A stretch of 64,000 bases of DNA from VRUE01 sp963840565 (GTDB lineage Bacteria > Actinomycetota > Thermoleophilia > Solirubrobacterales > 70-9). A model generated the notes under the pieces. It worked only from the letters and a program-made list of their open reading frames with translations. It ran no database searches and was not told where the DNA came from. Positions 1-7,177 of this stretch are shown in pieces. Positions within the stretch are counted from its first letter, which is position 1; each line of letters opens with the position of its first letter. The stretch is from positions 744,001 to 808,000 of the forward strand of contig CAWIZH010000002.1 of the NCBI GenBank assembly GCA_963840565.1. The letters run 5' to 3'. Both the position numbers and the translations under genes were made by a program.

Positions 1-90
1 GCTCGCATAGTAGATCGAGAACTCATCTTTGACTTCCTCGATGGACTGGGCTCTCCCTATCGATCCACTGAGAAGACTGCCACCCTCCAC
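1..90 (-). CDS. N-terminal part of an unidentified protein (runs off left edge)
   Basis: From a GTG at 90 the minus strand is open to the window edge and reads 30 residues, ending ...SIEEVKDEFSIYYAS, which looks like ordinary protein. A stop lies 18 bases upstream of the GTG. No family can be named from this much. The plus strand is also open here in one frame, so the call rests only on residue texture. No clear ribosome binding site is visible. Confidence 0.25.
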   Translation of the reverse strand, partial: MEGGSLLSGSIGRAQSIEEVKDEFSIYYAS

Positions 91-182
91 GCCGCAGCAC
101 CGACCCTAAGGTCTACATCAATCCGTGTCAAGGTCTGCCGAATGGCCCGTGGCTTTGGGGCGGGCATTGCCCCTGTTGCTAC

Positions 183-401
183 CTATGCGGCCTCAGCGGT
201 GGGCCTGGGCGCAGGAAGGGCGCTTAGGAGCTCCGGAGGTAGGCGGCGACTCGCGTCCCAGATCTCGAAACCCATCAAGTGTCGATCCGCTGGGTCACGG
301 TCTATGAGCCCCCACTCATGCTCCTCGCTGACTGCCGAGCCCGACTCGAGCACGATCAGGGCGATGTCAACCTGCCGGTCGTAGTGAACGTGCATAGCCA
401 T
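183..401 (-). CDS. DUF2283 family small protein (possible antitoxin-like partner)
   Basis: The product begins MAMHVHYDRQVDIALIVLE and later reads GFEIWDASRRLP, the two signature stretches of DUF2283 (HYD..vDia.i.l and GiEIldAS..l). It is about 72 residues long, normal for the family, with a low-complexity Ala/Pro tail. The ATG at 401 (or the next one at 395) is preferred because upstream residues do not fit the family. The gene follows a DUF4258 reading frame on the same strand with a gap of about 30 bases. DUF4258/DUF2283 neighbours recur in bacteria and are suspected toxin-antitoxin pairs. That role is inferred. Confidence 0.7.
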   Translation of the reverse strand: MAMHVHYDRQVDIALIVLESGSAVSEEHEWGLIDRDPADRHLMGFEIWDASRRLPPELLSALPAPRPTAEAA

Positions 402-430
402 CCGAGGGTAGCGCTGTGTGCCCCGAGGCG

Positions 431-637
431 CTACAGAGGCCATGCGCTAACAATCCGCACTGCACCGGGGTCATCGCCATGCGGATGGTCGTAGATAGCG
501 ATGAACACTCGAGCTTGAAGGGTCTGCCCAGAAACCCGCCATTGTGCGCGGCCACGGTTGATTGCCCGCTCTCCGTGCCGTTCTCTGATCACGCGCGCGC
601 CCTCATCTTTGGACAATTCCCGCTGTCGAGCGCGCAT
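431..637 (-). CDS. DUF4258 family protein, 5' end unclear
   Basis: The frame reads HAEMRARQRELSKDEGARVI near its start and ARVFIAIYD...VRIVSAWP at its end, matching the DUF4258 pattern (a histidine, an arginine-rich helix, then a beta core ending in iVTvyp-like residues). The conserved His lies upstream of the only ATG (637). The open frame continues to about 712, where it meets a stop, and has no ATG, GTG or TTG. The start is therefore a rare codon, or the 5' end has been damaged. It sits directly before the DUF2283 gene. DUF4258 proteins have been proposed as toxins of RelE-like fold; function here is inferred. Confidence 0.5.
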   Translation of the reverse strand: MRARQRELSKDEGARVIRERHGERAINRGRAQWRVSGQTLQARVFIAIYDHPHGDDPGAVRIVSAWPL

Positions 638-755
638 CTCAGCATGCTCTGTCCAAACGAACCGCTGGATCCCTGAAGCCGATGGCCTTTCTGAAGGACA
701 CTCGGAGTTAAGTCAGGGGCGCCACAAGTTCTCCCCCGCCGCCTTCAAAATCGTC

Positions 756-1691
756 CTACGGCAGCGGCTCCCAGTCCCAAGCCTTGGCCGAGGTGAGGCT
801 CTCCTGGTCCAGGTAGTGCCGGAACTCGGCCAGCTCTGCCGGCTCGATGCCGTAGACGTGGTCGGGTTCGGGGAAGTGGTGGGTGCGAACCTCGTCTATG
901 TATTGGCTGACGCCGCCGACCATCTGGTCGTGGATGTCGGCGTACCGCTTGACGAATTTCGCCATCCGCCCGGTGGTGATGCCGAGCAGATCGTGGAAGA
1001 CGAGGACTTGACCGGCCGGGGCCGGGCCGGCGCCGATGCCGATCACCGGTATCTCCAGCTTCTCGAGGATCGCCTCGGTGATCGCCGCCGGGACCGCCTC
1101 GAAGACGATCGCGAAGCAACCGACCGCCTGCAGCGCCAGGGCGTCCTCGCAGAGCTGGATCGCGCTCTGCGCGGTCTTGCCCTGGGCCTTGTAGCCGCCC
1201 AAGGCCGTCGCCGTCTGGGGCGTCAGGCCGACGTGGCCCATCACCGGGATGCCAGAGCGGACGATCGCCCGGGCGCGCTCGACCGAGATCCCCCCCGCCT
1301 CGAGCTTGACCGTCTGACAGCCGGTCTCCTTGACCAGGCGCTGGGCGTTTTGAATCGCCAGCTCGTTGCTCGACTCGTAGCTGCCCATCGGCATGTCGCC
1401 GACCATCAGCGGCGTCTGCAGGCCGCGGCGCACGGCTTTGCCGAGCACGATCATCTCCTCCAGCGTCACCGCCTCGGTGCCGCTGTAGCCGAGCACGACG
1501 TTCGCCGCCGAGTCGCCGACCAGGACGATGTCGGCGCCGGCCTCCTCGGCGACCATCGCCGAGGGGTAGTCGTAGGCGGTGATCATCGCGATCGGTTCGC
1601 CCTTCGCCTTCATCTCGGCCAGGCGCGGCAGGCTTACCGGCTTGCGCCCGGCCTGCGGCGGCGCCGTGTGGGAGAGCCCACCGGCGCTCAT
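756..1691 (-). CDS. panB: 3-methyl-2-oxobutanoate hydroxymethyltransferase
   Basis: This enzyme transfers a hydroxymethyl group from methylene-tetrahydrofolate to ketoisovalerate, giving ketopantoate, the first committed step of pantothenate synthesis. The 311-residue product has the PanB barrel throughout: MITAYDYPSAMVAEEAGADI, VGDSAANVVLGY (metal-binding Asp), VGDMPMGSYE, VKLEAGG, GHVGLTPQ, FEAVP with the catalytic Glu, and IGIGAGPAPAGQVLVFHDLLG. Length is slightly over the usual 260-280 because of N- and C-terminal extensions. Its ATG overlaps the panD stop by four bases (ATGA), so the two are translationally coupled. It is the last gene of panC-panD-panB. Confidence 0.97.
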   Translation of the reverse strand: MSAGGLSHTAPPQAGRKPVSLPRLAEMKAKGEPIAMITAYDYPSAMVAEEAGADIVLVGDSAANVVLGYSGTEAVTLEEMIVLGKAVRRGLQTPLMVGDMPMGSYESSNELAIQNAQRLVKETGCQTVKLEAGGISVERARAIVRSGIPVMGHVGLTPQTATALGGYKAQGKTAQSAIQLCEDALALQAVGCFAIVFEAVPAAITEAILEKLEIPVIGIGAGPAPAGQVLVFHDLLGITTGRMAKFVKRYADIHDQMVGGVSQYIDEVRTHHFPEPDHVYGIEPAELAEFRHYLDQESLTSAKAWDWEPLP

Positions 1692-2068
1692 GAGAGCAGC
1701 ACCTCGGGGTGGCTGTCGACGGCGGTGATCGAGTTGTCCTCGCCGACGTGGACGACGACCGGCGAGTAGGACTCGAGGTCGCTCTCGTCGTAGGCGCCGA
1801 AGGAGGCGACGATGATCTTGTGGCCGGGCCGGGTCAGGTGGGCGGCGGCACCGTTGACCTGCATCGTCTTCGAGCCGGGCTCGCCGTCGATCACGTAGGT
1901 GACGAAGCGGGCGCCGTTGTCGATGTCCCAGACGTGGACCTGCTCGTTGGTAATCAGGTCGGCGCTGGCCATCAACTCGGTGTCGATGGTGATGCTGCCG
2001 ATGTAGTCGACATCGCAGTCGGTCACCGTCGCCCGGTGGATCTTGGACTTGAGCATCTGCCTTTGCAT
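1688..2068 (-). CDS. panD: aspartate 1-decarboxylase proenzyme
   Basis: PanD decarboxylates aspartate to beta-alanine, which PanC joins to pantoate. The 126-residue product carries the self-cleavage site Gly24-Ser25 (YIGSITID), which makes the pyruvoyl group. Lys9, Tyr22, Thr57-like residues and the NGAAAHLTRPGHKIIV barrel strand are in place. The first ATG is chosen because it puts the cleavage site at the usual position 24/25, and a GGAGG lies about 11 bases upstream. It sits 42 bases after panC and overlaps panB by four bases. Confidence 0.97.
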   Translation of the reverse strand: MQRQMLKSKIHRATVTDCDVDYIGSITIDTELMASADLITNEQVHVWDIDNGARFVTYVIDGEPGSKTMQVNGAAAHLTRPGHKIIVASFGAYDESDLESYSPVVVHVGEDNSITAVDSHPEVLLS

Positions 2069-2110
2069 CAGATCATTTGCCTCCGTGTCAGCTCTTTCGG
2101 ATTGGAGCGT

Positions 2111-3007
2111 TCAAGGTTGGATCAGGACGTTGTCGATCAGCCGCGCACCGCCCACTTGGGCAGCGACGGCAATGAGTACGGGGCGGCCGGTCAACTCGGC
2201 CACGGGGTTCAAGCTCTCGGCGTCGCGGGCCTCCAGGTACTCGGGCTCGACGCCGGCCGCGCGCAGCTCGGCGCGAGCCGCTTCGAGGCCGGCGCCCAGG
2301 CCCTCGGCGCGGGCGGCCTCCGCGGCGGCGCGCAGCGCCCGCGAGAGCGCCGTCGCCCGCTCGCGCTCGCGCGGGTCGAGGTAGGCGTTGCGGGAGCTCA
2401 TCGCCAGGCCGTCGGGCTCGCGCACCGTCGGCAGCACCTCAATCCGCACGGGGATGTCGAGGTCGCGGGCCATGCGACGGATAACGGCAACCTGCTGCGC
2501 GTCCTTCTGGCCGAAGTAGGCGACGTCGGGACCGACGCTGTTGAAGAGCTTGGCGACGACGGTGGTGACGCCGCGGAAATGCTCAGGGCCGCGGCGGGCG
2601 GGATCGCCATCGAGGACGTCGGTCAGCCCACCCCCGACCTCGACCTGCGTGGCGAAGCCCTCGGGGTAGACGGCCGCGACCGGTGGTGCGTAGACGATGT
2701 CGACGCCGGCCTCGGCGGCGAGGCGCAGGTCGCGCTCCTCGTCGCGTGGGTAGCGGTCAAGGTCCTCTCCCGGCCCGAACTGGGTCGGGTTGACGAAGAG
2801 GCTCATGACGACCAGGTCGCACTCGGCGCGGGCGGCGCGCAGCAGCGAAAGGTGCCCCTCGTGGAGGAAGCCCATCGTCGGCACCAGGCCGATCGAGCTG
2901 CCTTCACGGCGCGCGGGGGCAAGCGCGGCTCGAAGCTCGTCCCTTGCGCGGAGGAGCTTCACGTCGCCAGTTGCGTGTGAGGAATCGACGAGTTCGACGA
3001 GATTCAT
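2111..3007 (-). CDS. panC: pantothenate synthetase
   Basis: PanC condenses pantoate with beta-alanine using ATP through a pantoyl-adenylate. The 298-residue product shows the nucleotidyltransferase signature PTMGFLHEGHLSLLRAA (the HIGH-type motif), FVNPTQFGPGEDLDRYPR, HFRGVTTVVAKLFN, YFGQKDAQQ and the KMSKS-equivalent MSSRN. The N-terminal extension of about 30 residues is short and plausible. It is first in the panC-panD-panB operon, with a good -10 (TATAAT at 3045-3050) placing transcription start about 30 bases before the ATG. Confidence 0.97.
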   Translation of the reverse strand: MNLVELVDSSHATGDVKLLRARDELRAALAPARREGSSIGLVPTMGFLHEGHLSLLRAARAECDLVVMSLFVNPTQFGPGEDLDRYPRDEERDLRLAAEAGVDIVYAPPVAAVYPEGFATQVEVGGGLTDVLDGDPARRGPEHFRGVTTVVAKLFNSVGPDVAYFGQKDAQQVAVIRRMARDLDIPVRIEVLPTVREPDGLAMSSRNAYLDPRERERATALSRALRAAAEAARAEGLGAGLEAARAELRAAGVEPEYLEARDAESLNPVAELTGRPVLIAVAAQVGGARLIDNVLIQP

Positions 3008-3044
3008 TGGTCCATGCCCTTCGGGTCACGGCCGTACTCGCCGA

Positions 3045-3050
3045 ATTATA
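3045..3050 (-). promoter_or_regulatory. -10 box of the panCDB promoter
   Basis: The minus strand reads TATAAT here, a perfect -10, 37 bases before the panC ATG. A -35 match 17 bases upstream is poor (TCGTAA). The 75 bases between this and the next gene hold nothing else I recognise. Confidence 0.5.
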
Positions 3051-3125
3051 GACGCAGATCGGCGCCTTTACGACGGCTTGGTCACAGAGGGCAGGATTCG
3101 CGCGGCGGGCGCCGTAGGCGCGCCG

Positions 3126-4814
3126 CTACTCGCCCAGCCAGAAGGCCAGCTCGCTCTGCTTCGCCTTGGCGTCGACGCCCTCGTAGTAGCTGTCTTGCCA
3201 GGTTTTGTCGTCTTCGGGGCCTTCCCACTCCTTGCCCGCCTTTTTCGCCGCTTTCGAGCGCACGTAGCGCCAGCGGTAGGCGTTGTAGACGGAGATGATG
3301 TGGGTGGCGTAGGCGGCGGCGAGCTGCGGCACGCCGGCGATCAGGTTGAGGTTGTCGTCGTTCTTGCCGCTGGCCCGGGGACCGAGGTTGTGCGAGCCGG
3401 TCATCACCACCGGCTTTGGCCCGAACGGGTCGAGGACGACGACCTTGGAGTGGATCATCACCAGGCTCAGCCGGTCGATCTCTTTCCCCCATGAGGAGAA
3501 GCGTTTGTCGATCTTGCTCGGCAGGACGATGTCGGGGTCCGCTTCGTCGAGCTGGCCGCGGTGGATCAGGTTGACCAGGGCGGGATCTTTCGAGCCCGCC
3601 TCGGGATCCTGATTGAGGATGCCGTGCACGTAGAGCGAATCGCCGCCGTCGGCTTCGTCGGCGGCGACACGATCCATGATCGCGTTGAACAGCGTGCCTT
3701 TGCGGCCGGGGTTGAAGAACTCGAAGAGAATGCCGCGCTCGGCGGCCGCGATCAGCCCGCGCGCCTCGACCAGGTCGACTTCTTTGTGCACCGGCACGAA
3801 CCAGGTGCCGACACTCCCTTTGCCCACCTGCGCGGAGCGTTTCGAGCCGTTGCCATCGACCAGCTTCGGCGGGAATTTGTCACCCGATTCCAGCAGCGCG
3901 TCCCACTCGGCTTTGTAGTACTTGGCGATAGCGGCGTTCTCGATCCGCAGGCCGTTGTTGACCTGTGTGCAGAGCCCGGTCATCGTCCAGTTGGTCGAGC
4001 CGGTCCAGGTCAACTTCGGCGATTTCGCCGGCTCACAGACGACGAGGAACTTGTTGTGGGCGAGGCGACTGCCCGTCATCCGTTTGCGCACGTCGACGTT
4101 GGCAGCTTTGAGCACCCCGCGCGCCTCTTTGCTCTCGTCGCCTTTGGCGTCGGTGCCATTCGCAAGGATCACGTGGGCGCGGGGACCGAGGGCGCAGAGA
4201 TCCTCGACCAGCTCGGGGTCGTCGAGCTCGAACAGCGCCGCGTAGATCTCCGCTTTCGGGTTTGCCTTGGCATCTGACAGCACCTTGCGCAGCGCCAGCC
4301 GCAATTCGCCGGAGAGGTATTCGCGGGTGATGTTGCCCGGGGTCGCGATCATCGTTCGCAGCTGTTTGCCCCAGGGCTCCTCGGCTTTGAGCCGCCGCGC
4401 CACCGACTGGGTCGCCAGCACTCCCCGGTTGAAGTAGGCGAAAAAGCCCTCACCGCCCTCCGCGGTCACCGCGACCGGATCGCTCCAGGGGCTGGCCCGA
4501 CGAGAGAGAGCTTTGAGCGAGCCTGCTTTGCCGACCATCGGCACCACCCTGTAGCTGACCGTTTCACCCGAGCGGGCGAGCACGTCGGCCCAGGCGAATT
4601 TCTGGATCGGCCACTCGCTGCTTGGGCGGTGCTCGCCGGGTTTGTGCTCTTCGCCGGCGAAGGGAATAAAGGTGTGCACCGGCTCTTCGTCCCCGCCTTT
4701 CGGTTTGCGGTAGAGGGCGAAGCCGCGACAGTCCGGAATCGCTTTCGGGTAGCGCCAGACAACGTAGGTGTCGTCGCAGTTGGCATGGGCGACGATCGAG
4801 ATCGGGTCGGGCAC
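3126..4814 (-). CDS. phospholipase D-like protein with two HKD motifs
   Basis: The 562-residue product carries two HKD-type motifs: AHNKFLVVCEP followed by WTGSTNWT (about residues 255-285) and MIHSKVVVLDP followed by MTGSHNLG (about residues 455-485). This is the bilobed arrangement of PLD-family phosphodiesterases. The first 110 residues resemble a beta-sandwich (Ig/fibronectin-like) domain with repeated VxYRV strands. No signal peptide is visible. Substrate cannot be told from sequence; lipid, nucleic acid and phage-defence nuclease roles all occur in the family. Codon use is less GC-biased at third positions than in the panCDB genes next door, suggesting separate ancestry. The GTG start sits six bases after a -10 box, so the mRNA is probably leaderless. 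Confidence 0.85.
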   Translation of the reverse strand: MPDPISIVAHANCDDTYVVWRYPKAIPDCRGFALYRKPKGGDEEPVHTFIPFAGEEHKPGEHRPSSEWPIQKFAWADVLARSGETVSYRVVPMVGKAGSLKALSRRASPWSDPVAVTAEGGEGFFAYFNRGVLATQSVARRLKAEEPWGKQLRTMIATPGNITREYLSGELRLALRKVLSDAKANPKAEIYAALFELDDPELVEDLCALGPRAHVILANGTDAKGDESKEARGVLKAANVDVRKRMTGSRLAHNKFLVVCEPAKSPKLTWTGSTNWTMTGLCTQVNNGLRIENAAIAKYYKAEWDALLESGDKFPPKLVDGNGSKRSAQVGKGSVGTWFVPVHKEVDLVEARGLIAAAERGILFEFFNPGRKGTLFNAIMDRVAADEADGGDSLYVHGILNQDPEAGSKDPALVNLIHRGQLDEADPDIVLPSKIDKRFSSWGKEIDRLSLVMIHSKVVVLDPFGPKPVVMTGSHNLGPRASGKNDDNLNLIAGVPQLAAAYATHIISVYNAYRWRYVRSKAAKKAGKEWEGPEDDKTWQDSYYEGVDAKAKQSELAFWLGE

Positions 4815-4850
4815 GCGACGAACATATTCCAGTTAATTTGAATATGTCAA
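4815..4850 (-). promoter_or_regulatory. consensus leaderless promoter with overlapping inverted repeat
   Basis: On the minus strand a perfect -35 TTGACA (4845-4850) is followed after 18 bases by TATGTT (4821-4826), then six bases, then the GTG of the phospholipase D gene. The start codon is therefore at or next to +1. An exact 8-base inverted repeat, ACATATTC (4822-4829) and GAATATGT (4840-4847) with a 10-base spacer, lies across the spacer, touching both boxes. It is placed as a repressor operator would be. The stretch is strikingly AT-rich for this genome. Confidence 0.7.
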
Positions 4851-4885
4851 GTATTACTAAGTAAACACACCGTTATGCGGACACG

Positions 4886-5476
4886 CTAGGTGTGCTTTAC
4901 GTTCCCGATCACCTTCGCCGGGACGCCGGCCGCAATCGTGCCGTCGGGAAGGTCGCGTGTGACCACCGAGTTGGCGCCGATCACGCAGCGCTCGCCGACG
5001 GTAACGCCGCTGGTAACGACGCAGTTGACACCGAACCAGCAGTTGGAACCGATCCTCACCGGTCCCTTTGAGGTGAATCCCTGCTGCGTTACCGGTCTGT
5101 CGGGATCGTCGAAGCGGTGCGACGAGTCGCCGATGAAGCAGCCGTTGGCGAACATCGTGTGATCGCCGATCTCGACCAGCTCCAGCGCCGCCAGCATCGT
5201 GTTGCGGTTGAGGAAGCAGCCGGTTCCGATCTCGATCCGCGCCTCGGGCGCCAGGGTCAACCAGCAGCCGGGCTCAAGCAGCGTCCCTTCGCCGATCCGC
5301 AGCCGCCCCTCCTCAAGCGCCTCCAGCGCCTCCCCCTCGAGCGGTTGGCGGATGAAGAAGCCGCCCTGAGCAGCGTGTCGGGCCAAACGCCAGCGCCGCA
5401 GCGGGCGCCGGTTGCGCTCATACCAGCGCCACTTAGCCCACCACACCCGCCAACCCCTCTGCCCCGATCCACTCAT
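4886..5476 (-). CDS. hexapeptide-repeat acyltransferase (left-handed beta-helix)
   Basis: The 196-residue product has a run of hexapeptide turns in its second half (GDHTMFANGCFIGD, then GSNCWFGVNCVVTSGVTVGE and GANSVVTRDLPDGTIAAGVP), typical of the maltose/galactoside O-acetyltransferase and CatB group. These are acetyl-CoA dependent trimers that modify sugars or antibiotics. The N-terminus is basic and Trp-rich, then repeats begin at about residue 60. The catalytic-type His is in SSHRFDDP. The acceptor is unknown. It is divergent from the ROK kinase, with palindrome K1 between them. Confidence 0.85.
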   Translation of the reverse strand: MSGSGQRGWRVWWAKWRWYERNRRPLRRWRLARHAAQGGFFIRQPLEGEALEALEEGRLRIGEGTLLEPGCWLTLAPEARIEIGTGCFLNRNTMLAALELVEIGDHTMFANGCFIGDSSHRFDDPDRPVTQQGFTSKGPVRIGSNCWFGVNCVVTSGVTVGERCVIGANSVVTRDLPDGTIAAGVPAKVIGNVKHT

Positions 5477-5497
5477 CGTCCGGCAACCCTACCTCCG

Positions 5498-5546
5498 GCC
5501 GATGGGCCTAAAAGCGACGTATATGGGACGTTTCAGGCCCATCGGC
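5498..5546. repeat. palindrome K1 (49 bases)
   Basis: Perfect 12-base arms at 5498-5509 and 5535-5546 flank a 25-base loop containing GACGTATATGGGACGT. A second element of exactly the same length and layout lies at 63890-63938, and the loop resembles the core of the TGACTTCGCC palindromes. It lies between divergent genes, so it cannot be a terminator for either. Confidence 0.8.
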
Positions 5547-5562
5547 GCATAGACTGCGGCGC

Positions 5563-6522
5563 GTGACTGACCTGCGCGGCGGTATTGACCTTGGTGGGAC
5601 GAAGATCCAGACGGCGATCGTCGATCCCGGTGGCCAGGTTCTCGGCGAAGCCCGGCACCCCACCCCGACCTCGGGCGGTCCGGCCGATGTGGCGCGGGCG
5701 ATGGAGGACGCGCTGCGCGAGGCCGCCTCGGCCGCCGGCGTCAAGCCCGAGGAGCTGCAGGGGATCGGCGTCGGCTCGCCGGGCGATGCCGACGGCAAGA
5801 CGGGAATCGTCTCCGGCGCGCGCAACCTGCCCGGCTGGGAGGGCAGCTTCCCGCTTGGCGAAACCCTGGCGAAAGCGCTTGGAGCCGAGGTCAGGCTCGG
5901 CAACGACGTCCAGGTGGCGACCGAAGCCGAGTTCCACCTCGGCGCAGGCCGCGAGTTCTCCAGCCTGATCGGGGTCTTCTGGGGAACGGGAGTCGGCGGC
6001 GGCATCGTGCTCGACGGCAAGCCCTGGCTGGGACGCGGGGCAGCCGGCGAGATCGGCCACATGGTCGTCAAGCGCGGCGGCGCCAAGTGCCCCTGCGGGC
6101 GCAAGGGCTGCATGGAGGCCTATGCGGGGCGCGCCGCGATGGAGGCCGAGGCCCGGCGCCAGCACGAGGAGGGCGCCAAGACGGACCTCTTCAAGCTGAT
6201 GGAGAAGCACGGGAAAGACCGGCTCACGAGCGGGATCTGGGACCGCGCGATCCAGCATGGCGACGACCTCGCCGAAAAGTTGATCGACCGCGCGATCGAG
6301 GCGCTCGGCACGGGAGTCGCCTCGGCGGTCAACCTACTCGACCCGGAGGCAGTAATCATCGGCGGCGGCCTCGGGGTCCGCTTCGGCGAGCGCTATATGG
6401 AGCCGCTGACCAAGGAGATGAGCAAGCACCTCTTTGTCGATGAACGCCCTCCGGCGGTCCGCGTCGCCTCACTCGGCGACCTCGGCGGCGCGATCGGCGC
6501 CTCGCTGCTCTTCGCCTCGTAG
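5563..6522 (+). CDS. ROK family sugar kinase (glucokinase-like)
   Basis: The 319-residue product opens with the phosphate-binding GIDLGGTKIQTAIVD and has GND with the catalytic Asp (residue 115), WGTGVGGGIV, EIGHM and the zinc-binding ROK signature CPCGRKGCMEAYAGR (Cys176, 178, 183). There is no N-terminal helix-turn-helix, so it is a kinase rather than a ROK repressor. Most ROK kinases of this layout phosphorylate glucose or related hexoses with ATP. A sugar ABC importer is encoded a few hundred bases downstream on the other strand. The GTG start lies seven bases after TAGACT (5550-5555), suggesting a leaderless message. Confidence 0.9.
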   Translation: MTDLRGGIDLGGTKIQTAIVDPGGQVLGEARHPTPTSGGPADVARAMEDALREAASAAGVKPEELQGIGVGSPGDADGKTGIVSGARNLPGWEGSFPLGETLAKALGAEVRLGNDVQVATEAEFHLGAGREFSSLIGVFWGTGVGGGIVLDGKPWLGRGAAGEIGHMVVKRGGAKCPCGRKGCMEAYAGRAAMEAEARRQHEEGAKTDLFKLMEKHGKDRLTSGIWDRAIQHGDDLAEKLIDRAIEALGTGVASAVNLLDPEAVIIGGGLGVRFGERYMEPLTKEMSKHLFVDERPPAVRVASLGDLGGAIGASLLFAS

Positions 6523-6568
6523 CGCTGCCGTAGAGCCTGGCGACACGCTTTTCGGCAATAGCTCTACG

Positions 6569-7177
6569 ATGTTTCCTATGAAAATCTTGATCGGTACCGG
6601 ATGTCTGATCGCCGTGATCGCGATCGCGCTCGCCGGTTGCGGCTCCGGGTCATCGTCGAGCTCGGACTCGACATCCAGCTCCAGCTCCACCGCTTCGGCC
6701 AAATCCAAGGCGGGATCCGCCGAATCGGACAAGTCGAGCAAGGCCAAAGGCGCGAGCGAATCGGAAGAAATCCCGGCCTCGGCGACGCCGCTGTCGACAC
6801 CGCCGACCAAAGTCGAAATTCCCACGGGCCTGGAAACTCACGGCAAAGTGGCCACGAAGGACATCAAGGAAGGCACGGGCGCGGCCGCCAAAGCCGGCGA
6901 CGAAGTCTCCGTCCAGTACGTCGGCATCGGCGCGAAAAGCAAAGAAAAGTTCGATTCGACCTGGGAAGGAGAAGAAGAACCGTTCTCCTTCGAACTGGGC
7001 GCCGGCACGGTGATCAAAGGATGGGACGAAGGCATCGAAGGGATGAAGGTCGGCGGCCGCCGAGAGCTCTACGTCCCGCCGGAGCTCGGCTACGGCTCCA
7101 AAGGCACCGAATCGATCGCGCCCAACGAACCGATCGTCTTCGTGATCGACCTTGTGTCCGTGAAGCCAGGGGTCTAG
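6569..7177 (+). CDS. FKBP-type peptidyl-prolyl isomerase lipoprotein
   Basis: The product starts MFPMKILIGTGCLIAVIAIA and has a lipobox LAGC followed by a Ser/Lys-rich linker, so it is exported and lipid-anchored. The FKBP domain covers the C-terminal 110 residues: VSVQYVG, FDSTWE, FSFELGAGTVIKGWDEG, GMKVGGRRELYVPPELGYG and PIVFVIDLVSV. It would catalyse proline isomerisation outside the membrane. The ATG at 6569 is chosen (6578 is the alternative). Longer upstream frames overlap the kinase gene and lack sense. Its TAG overlaps the stop codon of the convergent permease gene. Confidence 0.9.
   Translation: MFPMKILIGTGCLIAVIAIALAGCGSGSSSSSDSTSSSSSTASAKSKAGSAESDKSSKAKGASESEEIPASATPLSTPPTKVEIPTGLETHGKVATKDIKEGTGAAAKAGDEVSVQYVGIGAKSKEKFDSTWEGEEEPFSFELGAGTVIKGWDEGIEGMKVGGRRELYVPPELGYGSKGTESIAPNEPIVFVIDLVSVKPGV

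Noticed and set aside
558..1769. 403-codon open frame on the plus strand opposite panB
   Set aside because: It is the Arg/Asp/Val-rich mirror of panB, which has all catalytic motifs; long antisense frames are expected at this GC content.
6530..6567. 7-base inverted repeat GTAGAGC/GCTCTAC before the FKBP gene
   Set aside because: Short arms with a 24-base spacer are expected by chance at this density.
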